A stretch of DNA of 64,000 bases from Rhizobium herbae (GCF_017873135.1 NZ_JAGGJV010000006.1:124001-188000), one strand, 5' to 3'; counted from the first letter of the stretch, positions 15,713-24,776 are shown. Notes: generated by a model from the sequence alone, not told the origin. Numbers and translations: made by a program.

Positions 15713-16419
15713 CAGGCAGCCCTCTTCTCTTCGACGAAATCGCCCTTGTAGAGGTGCAGCGTCCGCCTGGCATAGAGAGCCGCCTGCGGGTCGTGTGTCA
15801 CCATGACGATTGTCTTCTCCAGCACCCGGTTGAGGAAGCGCAGCATCTCCAGAACCTCGTCGGCGGACGTGCGGTCCAGGTCGCCGGTCGGCTCGTCGCA
15901 GAGCAGCAGGCCCGGATCGGAGACGATGGCGCGGGCGATGCCGACGCGCTGTTGCTGGCCGCCGGACATCATCGCCGGATATTGCTTCTCACGACCGGCA
16001 AGTCCGACGAGATCGAGAACTTTTTCGACCCGGATGCGCCGCTCCTTGCGCGACAACGGTTTGAGCAGCAGCGGCAATTCGACATTCTCCGCGGCGGTCA
16101 GCATCGGCAGTAGATTGTAGAACTGGAAGACGATGCCCATGTGGTGCGCCCGCCAGGAGGAGCGCGCGGCCTCGCCCATCTGGTCGAGACGGCTGTTGCC
16201 GATGCGAAGGGTTCCGGCATCCGGCCGGTCGATACCGGCCAGCATGTTGAGCAGCGTCGATTTTCCAGAGCCGGACGGCCCCATGACGGCAACGAAATCG
16301 CCGCGCGGGATGGAAAGATCGAGGCCGGAGAAGATCGGGATCGCTTCCCCGCCCATGCGGTATCCCTTCTGCAAGCCATGCAGCGCGATATAGGGGTCCT
16401 GATCGTTACCTTGCGTCAT
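15712..16419 (-). CDS. ABC transporter ATP-binding protein (LolD/MacB type)
   Basis: A protein of 235 residues. Walker A is GPSGSGKST (near residue 46), the signature is [15 protein letters not shown] and Walker B is LLLCDEPTGDLD. The DEPTGDLD form and the short length place it with LolD/MacB/FtsE ATPases that drive FtsX-fold permeases. It overlaps the adaptor gene by 4 bases upstream and the permease by 1 base downstream, so all four exporter genes are translationally coupled. Confidence 0.93.
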   Translation of the reverse strand: MTQGNDQDPYIALHGLQKGYRMGGEAIPIFSGLDLSIPRGDFVAVMGPSGSGKSTLLNMLAGIDRPDAGTLRIGNSRLDQMGEAARSSWRAHHMGIVFQFYNLLPMLTAAENVELPLLLKPLSRKERRIRVEKVLDLVGLAGREKQYPAMMSGGQQQRVGIARAIVSDPGLLLCDEPTGDLDRTSADEVLEMLRFLNRVLEKTIVMVTHDPQAALYARRTLHLYKGDFVEEKRAA

Positions 16420-17546
16420 CGGGTGGTGTCTCCTTGGCTGATGAGAGGGATGCGAATGCGGGCGGCCATGTTCGGCCGGATACCGGCCGGTGGATTGGTG
16501 AGGGACAGGCGCAGCGTGATGGTGCCCTTTTCGGTGGAGGCGACCGGAGCAAGACGCAGGACCGTGAAGGCGAAGGGCTGACCGGGAAAGCCATCGAGCA
16601 CGGCTTCGCCATGCAGTCCGGGCTTGAGTGAGGCGATGTTGGTTTCCGCCACGTCGGCATCGATCACAAGCACGGTCGTATCGGTGATCGTCAGCAGGCT
16701 CTGGCTCTCGCGAACGCTGTCGGCCCGCGCCAGCACGGTGTCGCCGACTTGGGCGCCGAGGCGCGTGACAGTGCCGGCAAAGGGCGCGTGAACGGTCAGT
16801 TCGGCAATCGCTTCCTCCGCGATACGAATGGTCAACCCGGTTCGCGCAAGGTCCTGTTTGGCTTGCGCGACGGCGTTCGATGCACGGATGGCGGCGGTGC
16901 GCGTTTCTTCAAGCGTCTGATGGGATGTGGCGTCCTTGAGGGCCAGGATTTCGGTGCGGTCGAGCGAGGCGCGCGCCTGCGAGAGATCGATGGTCCGGCT
17001 GGCCAGCACCAGTTGGGCCGCGGCCCTCGCAGCCTCCGCCTGATATAGCGCGAAACGGGCACCGGCATCCTCGAGCGTGACCAAGATCTGACCGGCTTCG
17101 ACGCGATCGCCCGCCTCCACCGCGATATGCGTGATCCTGCCTTCATACTTGGAGAAGACCGTCGTCATGCGGGGAGCGACCACGACGCCGGAGCCGGTAA
17201 TCTCGCTTGCTGTCGGGACCGGCTTGCGGGTGGCCGGTCGCTCCGCTTTGCGCCCGCCTTGATCCACGTCTGCTTCTCTGGATACGGAAAAAGTGTCAGC
17301 TGTTGTGCCTGCCGGATTTGGCAGGGCGGCGACCGTGGTCTCCATATGGCGAACCACAATCGGCTGGTAGAGGATGACGCCTATGATGGCAGCAGCCAGA
17401 GCTGAAAGACCAGCCGGAAGGGCAAGACGCCGGCGCATTGGCTTGGGCGTCTTGATGTTGTGGGAGACGAATTCAAGTGACAGGGACTTGAGCGTCTCGG
17501 CGAGTTTTCGCTCGTGTTCGGTGCCAAGGTTGAGATGTGTGTTCAT
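16416..17546 (-). CDS. HlyD-type periplasmic adaptor of an ABC exporter
   Basis: A protein of 376 residues. It has a short cytoplasmic N terminus and one membrane anchor (LPAGLSALAAAIIGVILYQP). The lipoyl/barrel-sandwich halves follow (GRITHIAVEAGDRVEAGQIL and VHAPFAGTVTRLGAQVGDTV), flanking a helical hairpin of about 80 residues. It would bridge the FtsX-type permeases to an outer-membrane channel; no TolC-like gene is in the window. It is the first gene of the exporter operon, 69 bases downstream of the membrane-bound AraC regulator on the same strand. Confidence 0.88.
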   Translation of the reverse strand: MNTHLNLGTEHERKLAETLKSLSLEFVSHNIKTPKPMRRRLALPAGLSALAAAIIGVILYQPIVVRHMETTVAALPNPAGTTADTFSVSREADVDQGGRKAERPATRKPVPTASEITGSGVVVAPRMTTVFSKYEGRITHIAVEAGDRVEAGQILVTLEDAGARFALYQAEAARAAAQLVLASRTIDLSQARASLDRTEILALKDATSHQTLEETRTAAIRASNAVAQAKQDLARTGLTIRIAEEAIAELTVHAPFAGTVTRLGAQVGDTVLARADSVRESQSLLTITDTTVLVIDADVAETNIASLKPGLHGEAVLDGFPGQPFAFTVLRLAPVASTEKGTITLRLSLTNPPAGIRPNMAARIRIPLISQGDTTR

Positions 17547-17615
17547 GCCGCCATGATGGCCGGCTGGAGCGGAAACGAGACCTGAAACGCGTTTTGAGCC
17601 GTCCTAAATCGCGAT

Positions 17616-18632
17616 CTAGGACGGCCGGGCTGTCCTCTCACGCCATTCGAGCGGCGTCATCTCGGTGACACGGCGGAACTCGCGGTTGAAATTGGACTTG
17701 GTCTGGAAGCCCACCTCGAACATGATCTCGGTCACGGGTTTTTCCGTTTCCGCAAGCAGCCCGCAGGCTTCGGTGATCCGGTATTCGTTGACATATTGCG
17801 AGACGTTCTTGCCCGATGCCCGGTTGATCGCCGCGGAAATCTGCCGTGCTGGAATGCCCAGTTTGCGGGCCAGACGGTCGAGATTGAGATCGACATCGCG
17901 ATAGACGCGCCTCGTCTGCATCAGGGCCTGAACGGCGGCGATGGTTTCCCTGTCCTCCGCCAAATCCGGCCCTGGACTGGCATCCTCCGTCTCGACCGGC
18001 GTATGGCTTTTGCTGGCGGCAGCGGCGGCGACCGACAGGATGATCAGCGACGCGAGATTGCCGATGGCGATCACCGGCCGCGTATAGGCCCCGTGTGTCC
18101 AGGCCAGATCGAGAGAAACAAAGGTATCGACGGCCGCCGAGAAAAGCAGCGCAAGAGCGGCAAAGAGGATGGCGCGGTAGGCCGGCGCGGCCCCCTCGAA
18201 GGGCGCGAGGCGCAGCGCATCCGTCCCCGGCCGCATCAGCAGCAGGATCGCAACCGCATAGCCGACGGAAATCAACACGAGCGCCACGTCGATAGCGCCC
18301 CGCCACGCCACCAGCAGGACGACGATGACGAGAGCGGGCACAGCATGTAGACCAAGACGCTGCAACAGCGGTTTGCTGTTCTTGCGCACCAGCGCCGTGA
18401 CCCCGGCATAGGCAAGCGGCGGCACGGTGGCGGCCCCCACCGGTGCAAGATACATGACCTCCTGAACGCCGTACCCCCAGCGCAGACCCGACAGCAGCGA
18501 TTGAAAAACGCTCAGCAGGATCAAGGCGAGGAACGGTCCATTCGCCTGCGCACCGTCATCGCGCCGGACGACGGTGACAAACAGAATGATCAACAGGATG
18601 GCGACAACGAAAGGGAGAGGGACGAATGGCAT
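17616..18632 (-). CDS. AraC-family regulator with an N-terminal membrane sensor domain
   Basis: A protein of 338 residues. The first 200 contain about six hydrophobic segments (for example FVVAILLIILFVTVVRR and ALVIVVLLVAW). The C-terminal 100 residues are an AraC DNA-binding domain (LARKLGIPARQISAAINRAS and ITEIMFEVGFQTKSNFNREF-like motifs). Membrane-integrated AraC proteins of this layout usually sense envelope conditions or a lipophilic signal. It is directly upstream of and codirectional with the HlyD/MacB-type exporter, so it is the likely regulator of that operon. Confidence 0.85.
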   Translation of the reverse strand: MPFVPLPFVVAILLIILFVTVVRRDDGAQANGPFLALILLSVFQSLLSGLRWGYGVQEVMYLAPVGAATVPPLAYAGVTALVRKNSKPLLQRLGLHAVPALVIVVLLVAWRGAIDVALVLISVGYAVAILLLMRPGTDALRLAPFEGAAPAYRAILFAALALLFSAAVDTFVSLDLAWTHGAYTRPVIAIGNLASLIILSVAAAAASKSHTPVETEDASPGPDLAEDRETIAAVQALMQTRRVYRDVDLNLDRLARKLGIPARQISAAINRASGKNVSQYVNEYRITEACGLLAETEKPVTEIMFEVGFQTKSNFNREFRRVTEMTPLEWRERTARPS

Positions 18633-18825
18633 GAAGAGTCCGCAGTGAAATAGCCAAAGAGATAGTGGCCGTTATCATGGTCCAACGGGCAACTTTTGGC
18701 GACCTTGATCGTGTTCGAGGTCCAAACTCGCCTTCCGCAGCGAAAACGGGAAAGGATGATGCAGGGATTTCGATCGGCAGGAGGCCTGCAACGCTTCACA
18801 TCCGCCTCCATCGACAACGGCATTT

Positions 18826-19686
18826 TCAGATGGCGCTTGCCAGGCGGCTTTCGATGTAGGCGGCGCGCAGTCGCTTCGAGATGGGACCGGGAACGCCATC
18901 GCCAATGGTTTGGCCGTCGATCCGCACCACGGGCAGCACGAAGTTTGTCGCCGAGGTGATAAAGGCTTCCGCCGCCGCCCTGGCTTCATCGACAGTAAAA
19001 GCGCGTTCTTCCACGGCAATGCCCGCGTTTCGTGCCAGGTCGATAATGCTCGCGCGGGTGATGCCGTGCAGGATGGCGTTTGACAGAGGCCGCGTCACTA
19101 GCGTTCCGTCCCGGGTGACGATATGCGCTGTCGCGGCGCTGCCTTCGGTGACGAAGCCGTCCTCGACCAGCCAGGCGTCGTCGGCGCCGCGATTGACGGC
19201 TTCCATCTTCGCCATGGAAGGATAAAGCAGCTGGACCGTCTTGATGTCGCGCCGCTCCCAGCGCCAATCCGGCAGGGTTGCGATCGAGATGCCCGTCTTG
19301 ATGCGCGGATTGTTGAGAACCGGCTTGGCCTGCGTGAACAGCACCAGCGTCGGTGTTGTGTTCTCCGGATAGGCGAAATCGCGGTCGGCAGCGCCACGGG
19401 AGATCTGGAGATATATCAGACCTTCATCGACCGCGTTGCGCAGGACGATGTCGCGATGGACCGCCAGCAGGGCATCCGGGTCCAGCGGGCAGCGGATACC
19501 GAGTTCCGTGGTGGAGTGCTGAAGACGCGCGGCATGTCCGGCATAGTCGATCAGCTTGCCGCCGATGACGGCGGTCACTTCGTAAATCGCATCGGCAAAC
19601 AGAAAGCCGCGATCAAAGATGGAGATCTTGGCATCGGCTTCTTCAAGCCAGGCGCCGTTCAGATAGACGATCCTGTTCAATGTCAT
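18826..19686 (-). CDS. Class IV aminotransferase, D-amino-acid transaminase-like
   Basis: A protein of 286 residues, the normal family length. It opens IVYLNGAWLEEADAKISIFD, then RGFLFADAIYEVTAVIGGKL, typical of Dat. The PLP lysine lies in RDIKTVQLLYPSMAK (near residue 147), and the phosphate-binding region is AILHGITRASI. Dat enzymes interconvert D-alanine and 2-oxoglutarate with pyruvate and D-glutamate. It is encoded 8 bases after pxpA in the same operon. D-glutamate is the hydrolysis product of 5-oxo-D-proline, so this enzyme may process the product of the neighbouring 5-oxoprolinase route (inference). Confidence 0.88.
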   Translation of the reverse strand: MTLNRIVYLNGAWLEEADAKISIFDRGFLFADAIYEVTAVIGGKLIDYAGHAARLQHSTTELGIRCPLDPDALLAVHRDIVLRNAVDEGLIYLQISRGAADRDFAYPENTTPTLVLFTQAKPVLNNPRIKTGISIATLPDWRWERRDIKTVQLLYPSMAKMEAVNRGADDAWLVEDGFVTEGSAATAHIVTRDGTLVTRPLSNAILHGITRASIIDLARNAGIAVEERAFTVDEARAAAEAFITSATNFVLPVVRIDGQTIGDGVPGPISKRLRAAYIESRLASAI

Positions 19687-19694
19687 TTCCTTGA

Positions 19695-20468
19695 TTATCT
19701 GGCGGGGCAGGCAAAGGGGGCGATCGTGCAGCCCTCCCGGGTGAGGGCAGCGCGCAGCGCGCGTGCCATGTCGACGGCTCCGGGCGTGTCGCCGTGGACG
19801 CAGACCGTCGCGGCTTCAACCGGCAGCTTCAGTCCGCCGGTCGTCGGGATAAACCCGTCGCGGACCATGGAAAGAACCTGGTCCACGCTTTGGTTGAGGT
19901 CGTGAATGACGGCGCCTTCCTGCTGGCGGGAGGTGAGCATGCCGGCATCGTCATAGCTCCTGTCGGCGTAGACTTCGCAGGCGACACGCAGTCCTGCCTT
20001 CTCCGCAGCTTTCATCGTTTCGGAAAAGGGCAGAGCGATGAAGATGAGAGAAGGATCGACAGAATGGATCGCCCGCACGCAGACGGCGGCGAGTTCCGGA
20101 TCCACGGCGGCCATGTTTCCCAGAGACCCATGCGTCTTCACATGGGTCATCGGCCAGGACAGGGCGTGCGCCATACCTTGCAACGCGGCGATCTGGTAGA
20201 CAATCTGGGCTTCGATGTCTTCCGGCCTCTCGCCCGAAATACGGCGGCGGCCGAAGCCATAGAGGTCCATGAAGGAGGGATGGGCGCCGATCGCGACGTG
20301 TTTCGCCTTCGCGGCCAAGATCGTCTCGCGCATCACGACGGGATCGCCGGCGTGAAACCCGCAGGCGATATTGGCCGTGGTGATGAGCTCCAGCATCGCC
20401 TTGTCGTCGCCTATGGTGTAAGCGCCGAAGCTTTCCCCCATATCGCAGTTCAGGTCGATTGTTGGCAC
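19695..20468 (-). CDS. pxpA: 5-oxoprolinase subunit A (LamB/YcsF family)
   Basis: A protein of 257 residues starting at GTG (20468-20466) with GGAGC upstream. Family signatures are IDLNCDMGESFGAYTIGDD, IACGFHAGDPVVMRETI and GAHPSFMDLYGFGRR. PxpA works with PxpB and PxpC to hydrolyse 5-oxoproline to glutamate with ATP. Here pxpA is split from pxpBC and transcribed divergently with the D-amino-acid transaminase, instead of the usual pxpBCA order. The shared promoter region contains a GntR-type site (20579-20595). Confidence 0.94.
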   Translation of the reverse strand: MPTIDLNCDMGESFGAYTIGDDKAMLELITTANIACGFHAGDPVVMRETILAAKAKHVAIGAHPSFMDLYGFGRRRISGERPEDIEAQIVYQIAALQGMAHALSWPMTHVKTHGSLGNMAAVDPELAAVCVRAIHSVDPSLIFIALPFSETMKAAEKAGLRVACEVYADRSYDDAGMLTSRQQEGAVIHDLNQSVDQVLSMVRDGFIPTTGGLKLPVEAATVCVHGDTPGAVDMARALRAALTREGCTIAPFACPAR

Positions 20469-20578
20469 GAGGCTTGCTCCTTCCCGAAGGCTCCTGTTTC
20501 ATCCGGATGCATAAATTCGACCGCCCTGTTGCATTGGGAAGGCAATATTTCTATCATCCGGCTTGAATTGACATACAG

Positions 20579-20595
20579 TTGGTATACTGAAATAG
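20579..20595 (+). promoter_or_regulatory. Candidate GntR/FCD operator, site A (pxpA-pxpB divergent region)
   Basis: TTGGTATACTGAAATAG lies between the divergent pxpA and pxpB genes, just after TTGACA (20568-20573). A -10-like hexamer would fall at 20591, 17 bases on, so the site would lie in a promoter spacer. Two close matches occur at 28036-28052 and, inverted, at 27841-27857. The TGGTATAC core resembles operators of FCD-type GntR proteins, two of which are encoded nearby. Confidence 0.6.
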
Positions 20596-20729
20596 CAACG
20601 CAAATACAAGAGATCGAGCGAGCATGTGCAGTGCCGTAATGAACAGTGCGGTGGCAATGCCGCTGAATTTCACCGGGTTTGAAAAGTCAGCGGCGATGGC
20701 CGATCGCCTGCCATTCTGATGTGAAGAAC

Positions 20730-21458
20730 ATGGAAGCAGAAGCCGTAACATTTCCGCGTATAGTTGCATGCGGCGACAGCGCCTTGTCCGTCGAGCTCTC
20801 GGATCGGATAGACGAGGTGCTCAACGACCGGGTCATCGCGCTCGCCGAAACGCTGACGACGAATCCGCTGCGGGGGGTCGAGGAGGTGGTGCCGACATAC
20901 CGGTCGCTCATGGTCGTCTATGACCCCTCCATTATTCGCGGAGCTGTTCTGACACGTGAACTGGGCAAGCGGCTGCGCGGTCTGGAGCCGAGCGATGCCA
21001 CCGCGCGCCGGTTCACCATCCCGGTGGTCTATGGCGGCCAGGTGGGCCTTGATCTGGAAGAGCTGGCCGCAATGAAGGGGCTCACGCCGGCCCGGCTTGT
21101 CGAATTGCATTCGGCTGCGGAATACAGGGTCTACATGATCGGATTTGCGCCCGGTTTCGCCTATCTCGGGGGGCTTCCCGACATTCTGCACACGCCGCGT
21201 CTAGAAGCCCCGCGACAGAGGGTCGAGGCAGGCGCCATTGGTATCGGCGGCAAGCAAGCCAGCATCAATTCCGTCGCCGGGCCGAGTGGCTGGCGCTTTA
21301 TCGGCCGCACGCCGCTTCGCCTTTTCGACCCTGACCGGGTGGAACCCTTTCTGCTGCGGGCCGGGGATCGTGTCCGCTTCCGGCCGGTCGGCCAAGATGA
21401 AGCGGCAGAGCTCGACGGCGCGGTTGCAGCCGGGCGCATGATCATGGAGCCGGCATGA
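20730..21458 (+). CDS. pxpB: 5-oxoprolinase subunit B (KipI family)
   Basis: A protein of 242 residues from the ATG at 20730 (MEAEAVTFPRIVACGDSALS). GTG at 20721 and TTG at 20679 are in-frame alternatives without a better ribosome-binding site. Typical KipI/allophanate-hydrolase-subunit-1 motifs are present: PTYRSLMVVYDP, IPVVYGGQVGLDLEELA, GFAPGFAYLGGLP and PAGAIGIGGKQ-like VEAGAIGIGGKQASI. It forms a complex with PxpC, whose start overlaps this stop by 4 bases. Confidence 0.92.
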   Translation: MEAEAVTFPRIVACGDSALSVELSDRIDEVLNDRVIALAETLTTNPLRGVEEVVPTYRSLMVVYDPSIIRGAVLTRELGKRLRGLEPSDATARRFTIPVVYGGQVGLDLEELAAMKGLTPARLVELHSAAEYRVYMIGFAPGFAYLGGLPDILHTPRLEAPRQRVEAGAIGIGGKQASINSVAGPSGWRFIGRTPLRLFDPDRVEPFLLRAGDRVRFRPVGQDEAAELDGAVAAGRMIMEPA

Positions 21459-22426
21459 TCGGCTTGATGGTCAAGCAGGCCGGCCCCATGGTCACGGTTC
21501 AGGATCTCGGCAGAAGGGGCTTGCAGCACGCAGGCGTGTCCGGTTCCGGGCCGATGGATGTCCCCTCCTTCCGCATTGCCAATGCGCTCGTCGCCAATGC
21601 AAAGGGGGAAGCAGCGCTTGAGTTCGCCGGCACCGGCGGCACATTCCAGGTATCCCGGCCGGTGCGTTTCGCGGTGACCGGGGGCGCCGTCGGCATCAGG
21701 ATCGACGACAAGGCTGTGCGTCCATGGGAAAGCCATGACCTTTTCCCCGGCTCGACGCTGGTGATCGGCGGGCTTCGCAACGCTGTCTGGGGTTACTTGG
21801 CCATTTCCGGCGGCATCGACACGCCGCCGGTTCTGGGCTCCCGCGCAACCCATTTGCGCAGCGGTCTGGGCGGGCATCAGGGCCGGCGGCTGCAGGCCGG
21901 CGATAGTCTGCCGCTCGGCGATGCGGTGTCCTCCCCACACCTTTGCCTGCGCACGCCATGGCGATCCGCGCAGCGGTTCATCCATATTGTCCCAGGTCCG
22001 CAGGACGACTATTTCGACACGCAGGCCTGGGCAATTTTCCTGGGGCAGCCGTTTATCGTTTCGGCAATGCGGGACCGCATGGCGCAGATGCTCGACGGGC
22101 CGGTTCTGCTGTCACGGCGCGGCCACGACATCGTGTCCGATGGCACGGCGCCGGGTTCCATCCAGGTCCCGGGATCCGGCAGGCCGATCGTTCTGATGGC
22201 CGAGCGCCAGACGACGGGAGGATATCCAAAGATTGCGACCGTCGCTTCGGTCGATCTCCCCCGGCTGGCGCAGACGCCAAGCGGCCGCGACATCCGCTTC
22301 CGGCGCGTTTCGCGGGAGCGGGCTGAAGACCTGTTGATCGCGGAAAAACTTGCTTTGGGCGACGCCCTGGCGAATCTGGCGGAAAAGTCTGCAATTCTCG
22401 ATGCTTCAGGGGACCATCCGCAATGA
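21455..22426 (+). CDS. pxpC: 5-oxoprolinase subunit C (biotin-dependent carboxyltransferase family)
   Basis: A protein of 323 residues with the KipA/AHS2 motifs VQDLGRRGLQHAGVSGSGPM (residues 11-30) and WGYLAISGGIDTPPVLGSRA. The segment ERQTTGGYPKIATVASVDLP closes the domain. It starts at an ATG overlapping the pxpB stop and ends overlapping the GntR gene start by 4 bases. With PxpA and PxpB it should hydrolyse 5-oxoproline with ATP in the cytoplasm. Confidence 0.93.
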   Translation: MIGLMVKQAGPMVTVQDLGRRGLQHAGVSGSGPMDVPSFRIANALVANAKGEAALEFAGTGGTFQVSRPVRFAVTGGAVGIRIDDKAVRPWESHDLFPGSTLVIGGLRNAVWGYLAISGGIDTPPVLGSRATHLRSGLGGHQGRRLQAGDSLPLGDAVSSPHLCLRTPWRSAQRFIHIVPGPQDDYFDTQAWAIFLGQPFIVSAMRDRMAQMLDGPVLLSRRGHDIVSDGTAPGSIQVPGSGRPIVLMAERQTTGGYPKIATVASVDLPRLAQTPSGRDIRFRRVSRERAEDLLIAEKLALGDALANLAEKSAILDASGDHPQ

Positions 22427-23067
22427 ACCAGCCGCTCGCCAAACAGGCCTATGGGAAGATCATCGAGATGATCCTGTCCGGCTCGCTGATGCCGGGCGAT
22501 GCTCTTCAGGAGGCGAAACTCGGCGAGGCGCTCGACATGTCGCGCACTCCCGTGCGTGAGGCGATCAAGCGTATCGAGGCTGAAGGTCTCGCTGTGCAGG
22601 AAGGCCGCTTCCTGAGAGTTCGCCAGCTGACAGCCGCGGAGGTGGAGGAAATCTTCTTTCTCCGCCGTATTCTCGAAGCATATTGCGCCCGCAACGCAAC
22701 GGCCGTGCCGCCGTCCGCGCTGGACGAGCTGGAGAGGCGCGTCCGCGACCTGCAGAAGTACGGACCGGGCGAGGACGACGAGCAGCGCCGGGTGGATGAC
22801 GATTTTCACCGCACGCTTGCGGCTGCGACCGGGAGCACCATGATGATCGGCACCATCGATGATCTTCGGCGGCGCACCTGCATGTTCGATCACACGCAGG
22901 TGCCGGACCGTTTTCAGAACAGTTGCGTGGAGCACCTTGAGATGATTGCTGCGCTGCGCGCCGGCGATGGGGAGAGGGCGGGGCTGCTGATGGCAGACCA
23001 TATTACCAATGCCCGCGATGCCATTCTCGGACGACTTCAAACCTTTCCGGAAAGAGCAGATCGATGA
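22423..23067 (+). CDS. GntR-family (FCD subfamily) regulator 1
   Basis: A protein of 214 residues. The N-terminal winged HTH (LGEALDMSRTPVREAIKRIE) is followed by an all-helical FCD ligand domain with metal-binding-type residues (DDDFHRTLAAATG and late MADHI). It is translationally coupled to pxpC and to the following dehydrogenase, so it is expressed with the genes it may control. It is a good candidate to bind the three TTGGTATAC-type sites. Ligand unknown; 5-oxoproline or a precursor is plausible. Confidence 0.9.
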   Translation: MNQPLAKQAYGKIIEMILSGSLMPGDALQEAKLGEALDMSRTPVREAIKRIEAEGLAVQEGRFLRVRQLTAAEVEEIFFLRRILEAYCARNATAVPPSALDELERRVRDLQKYGPGEDDEQRRVDDDFHRTLAAATGSTMMIGTIDDLRRRTCMFDHTQVPDRFQNSCVEHLEMIAALRAGDGERAGLLMADHITNARDAILGRLQTFPERADR

Positions 23068-24011
23068 AATGCCTGATTGTTCAACCGGTCCATGCCGACG
23101 GGCTTGCGATGCTGCGGCAGGCGGGTGTCGAGCCGGTCTTGTGCCCCTCGCCGGACATGGAAACCGTGGCGCGGATGATCCCCGGATGCGATGCGGTGAT
23201 CACGCGGGACGCAGGACTTTCCGCAGCCGCCATTCGGGCCAGCGACATCTTGCGGGTGATCGTCGTGCACGGCGCAGGTCATGACGCGGTGGACAAGGAT
23301 GCCGCCACGCAAAAAGGCGTTCTCGTCTGCAATACGCCCGGCGCCAACGCCCGGTCGGTATCGGAGCTGGCGCTTGGGCTGGCACTGGCGGCCGCCCGCC
23401 GCATTCCCGCAGCCGACCGCAGTGAGCGTTCCGGCAAGCAGGGCTTTCGCGAAATGGAGATCTTCACGGAGCTCTCCGGCAAGACGGCGCTCATCGTCGG
23501 GTGGGGTGCGACCGGCGCGGGGCTCGGCCGCATGTTGCAGGCGGCACTGGAAATGAGGATCCTCGTCCACTCACCGCGTGCGACCGATATCGGCGGGTTC
23601 GAGCGCGTTTCGACGCTTCTGGAGGGGCTCCGGCAGGCAGACCTTGTTTCGCTCCATACGCCGCTTCGCCCCGAGACGCGCGGCCTGATCGGCGAGGGTT
23701 CGCTCGCGCACGTCAAACACGGCGCGATCCTCGTCAACACGGCGCGGGCAGGTCTGGTGGATGAACCTGCACTGGCTGATGCAATAGAGACGGGCCGCAT
23801 CTCCGCCGCCGGCCTCGATGTCTATTCCCATGACGCGCCGACCGGACCGCTTGCAAAGACAGGCCGCGTGATTTTCACGCCCCATCTCGGCGGGGCCACG
23901 GTTGAAGCGCTGCGGCGGGTTGCAGTCGGATCGGCACGCAATGTGCTGGCGGCACTGTCGGGAGAACGCCCGGCGACCGCCCTCAACGAACCAGCACGGA
24001 TGTCTGCATGA
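23064..24011 (+). CDS. D-isomer-specific 2-hydroxyacid dehydrogenase
   Basis: A protein of 315 residues. The NAD-binding motif is ALIVGWGATGAGLGRML near residues 145-161. The catalytic arginine is in LVNTARAGLVDE (near 228), a glutamate follows, and the catalytic histidine is in FTPHLGGATVEAL (near 275). The family interconverts 2-oxoacids and D-2-hydroxyacids. In this operon it could reduce or oxidise a keto acid produced by the D-amino-acid transaminase, but that link is inference. Start and stop overlap their neighbours by 4 bases each. Confidence 0.9.
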   Translation: MKCLIVQPVHADGLAMLRQAGVEPVLCPSPDMETVARMIPGCDAVITRDAGLSAAAIRASDILRVIVVHGAGHDAVDKDAATQKGVLVCNTPGANARSVSELALGLALAAARRIPAADRSERSGKQGFREMEIFTELSGKTALIVGWGATGAGLGRMLQAALEMRILVHSPRATDIGGFERVSTLLEGLRQADLVSLHTPLRPETRGLIGEGSLAHVKHGAILVNTARAGLVDEPALADAIETGRISAAGLDVYSHDAPTGPLAKTGRVIFTPHLGGATVEALRRVAVGSARNVLAALSGERPATALNEPARMSA

Positions 24012-24133
24012 CCGGCGCGACAAGAGACACGATCGACCGGCTGCTTGAGCGCATCAACGCCATTTCGGCGCCGGGGCGGGATCGTCAGGCCTCCGCCCTG
24101 CATATAGGCATGGTCCAACAGGCGAGCAGGTGA
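24008..24133 (+). pseudogene. Short coupled ORF, probably the remnant N terminus of a deleted gene
   Basis: An ATG overlapping the dehydrogenase stop opens 41 codons. The first part (TIDRLLERINAISAPGR) looks like the N terminus of an M20/N-carbamoylase-type amidohydrolase. The rest (HIGMVQQASR) does not continue any such fold. The frame stops 4 bases before the next GntR gene. The tight coupling and the abrupt change suggest an internal deletion that removed most of a hydrolase gene. A functional microprotein is the alternative. Confidence 0.4.
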
Positions 24134-24137
24134 TGTC

Positions 24138-24776
24138 ATGAGCGAGAAAGAAACCCTTGCCCAACAGGCCTACAAGGATGTCAAGAAGCGCATTCTCGAA
24201 GGGACGATTGCTGCCGGGGACCTGATGACGGAGCGGGCCCTGGCGCTGGAGTCCGGCATATCGCGCACGCCGTTGCGCGCCGCCATTTCCCGCCTGGAAA
24301 AGGAAGGCGTGGTGTCGCGGCTTGCCAATGGTGCGCTCGTGGTTCGTCCGGTCACGGTTGAGCAGCTGCTGGAGATCGTCCAGATCAGACGACTTTTCGA
24401 GGGGGCTGCGGCTGCCCGCGCGGCGGAGCGTCCGCTGACCGCGGCGCTGGACGAATCGCGGCGGGCGATGCGGGCCTATGCGAATGGCGCGGACGTCGCC
24501 TTCGACAATTTCTGGATAGACGACGACGCGTTTCATCTGGCTGTGGCCGAAGCGGCGGGCTTGAGCCTTTTGCCGGCCATGCTGACGGAAATGCGCAGCA
24601 TTGCCCGCCGGTGTACCATTACCCGTACCCACGACCGTTTCGACGAGCAGGCGCGCGAACATATTGCCGTCGTCGATGCGATCGAGAACGGTGATCCGGC
24701 AGGTGCGCGCGCCGCGATGGAAACGCATTTCGACAGTGTTCGAACCCGCTTTCTGCGTTGGCTCGACCGACATTAG
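24138..24776 (+). CDS. GntR-family (FCD subfamily) regulator 2
   Basis: A protein of 212 residues with an HTH (ERALALESGISRTPLRAAIS) and an FCD domain (LEIVQIRRLFEGAAAARAA, then DDDAFHLAVAEAAGLS). It is a second, clearly different FCD regulator within 2 kb of the first. It precedes the M24 hydrolase gene by 68 bases. Either regulator could act on the shared operator sites; two sensors may respond to different pathway intermediates. Confidence 0.9.
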   Translation: MSEKETLAQQAYKDVKKRILEGTIAAGDLMTERALALESGISRTPLRAAISRLEKEGVVSRLANGALVVRPVTVEQLLEIVQIRRLFEGAAAARAAERPLTAALDESRRAMRAYANGADVAFDNFWIDDDAFHLAVAEAAGLSLLPAMLTEMRSIARRCTITRTHDRFDEQAREHIAVVDAIENGDPAGARAAMETHFDSVRTRFLRWLDRH

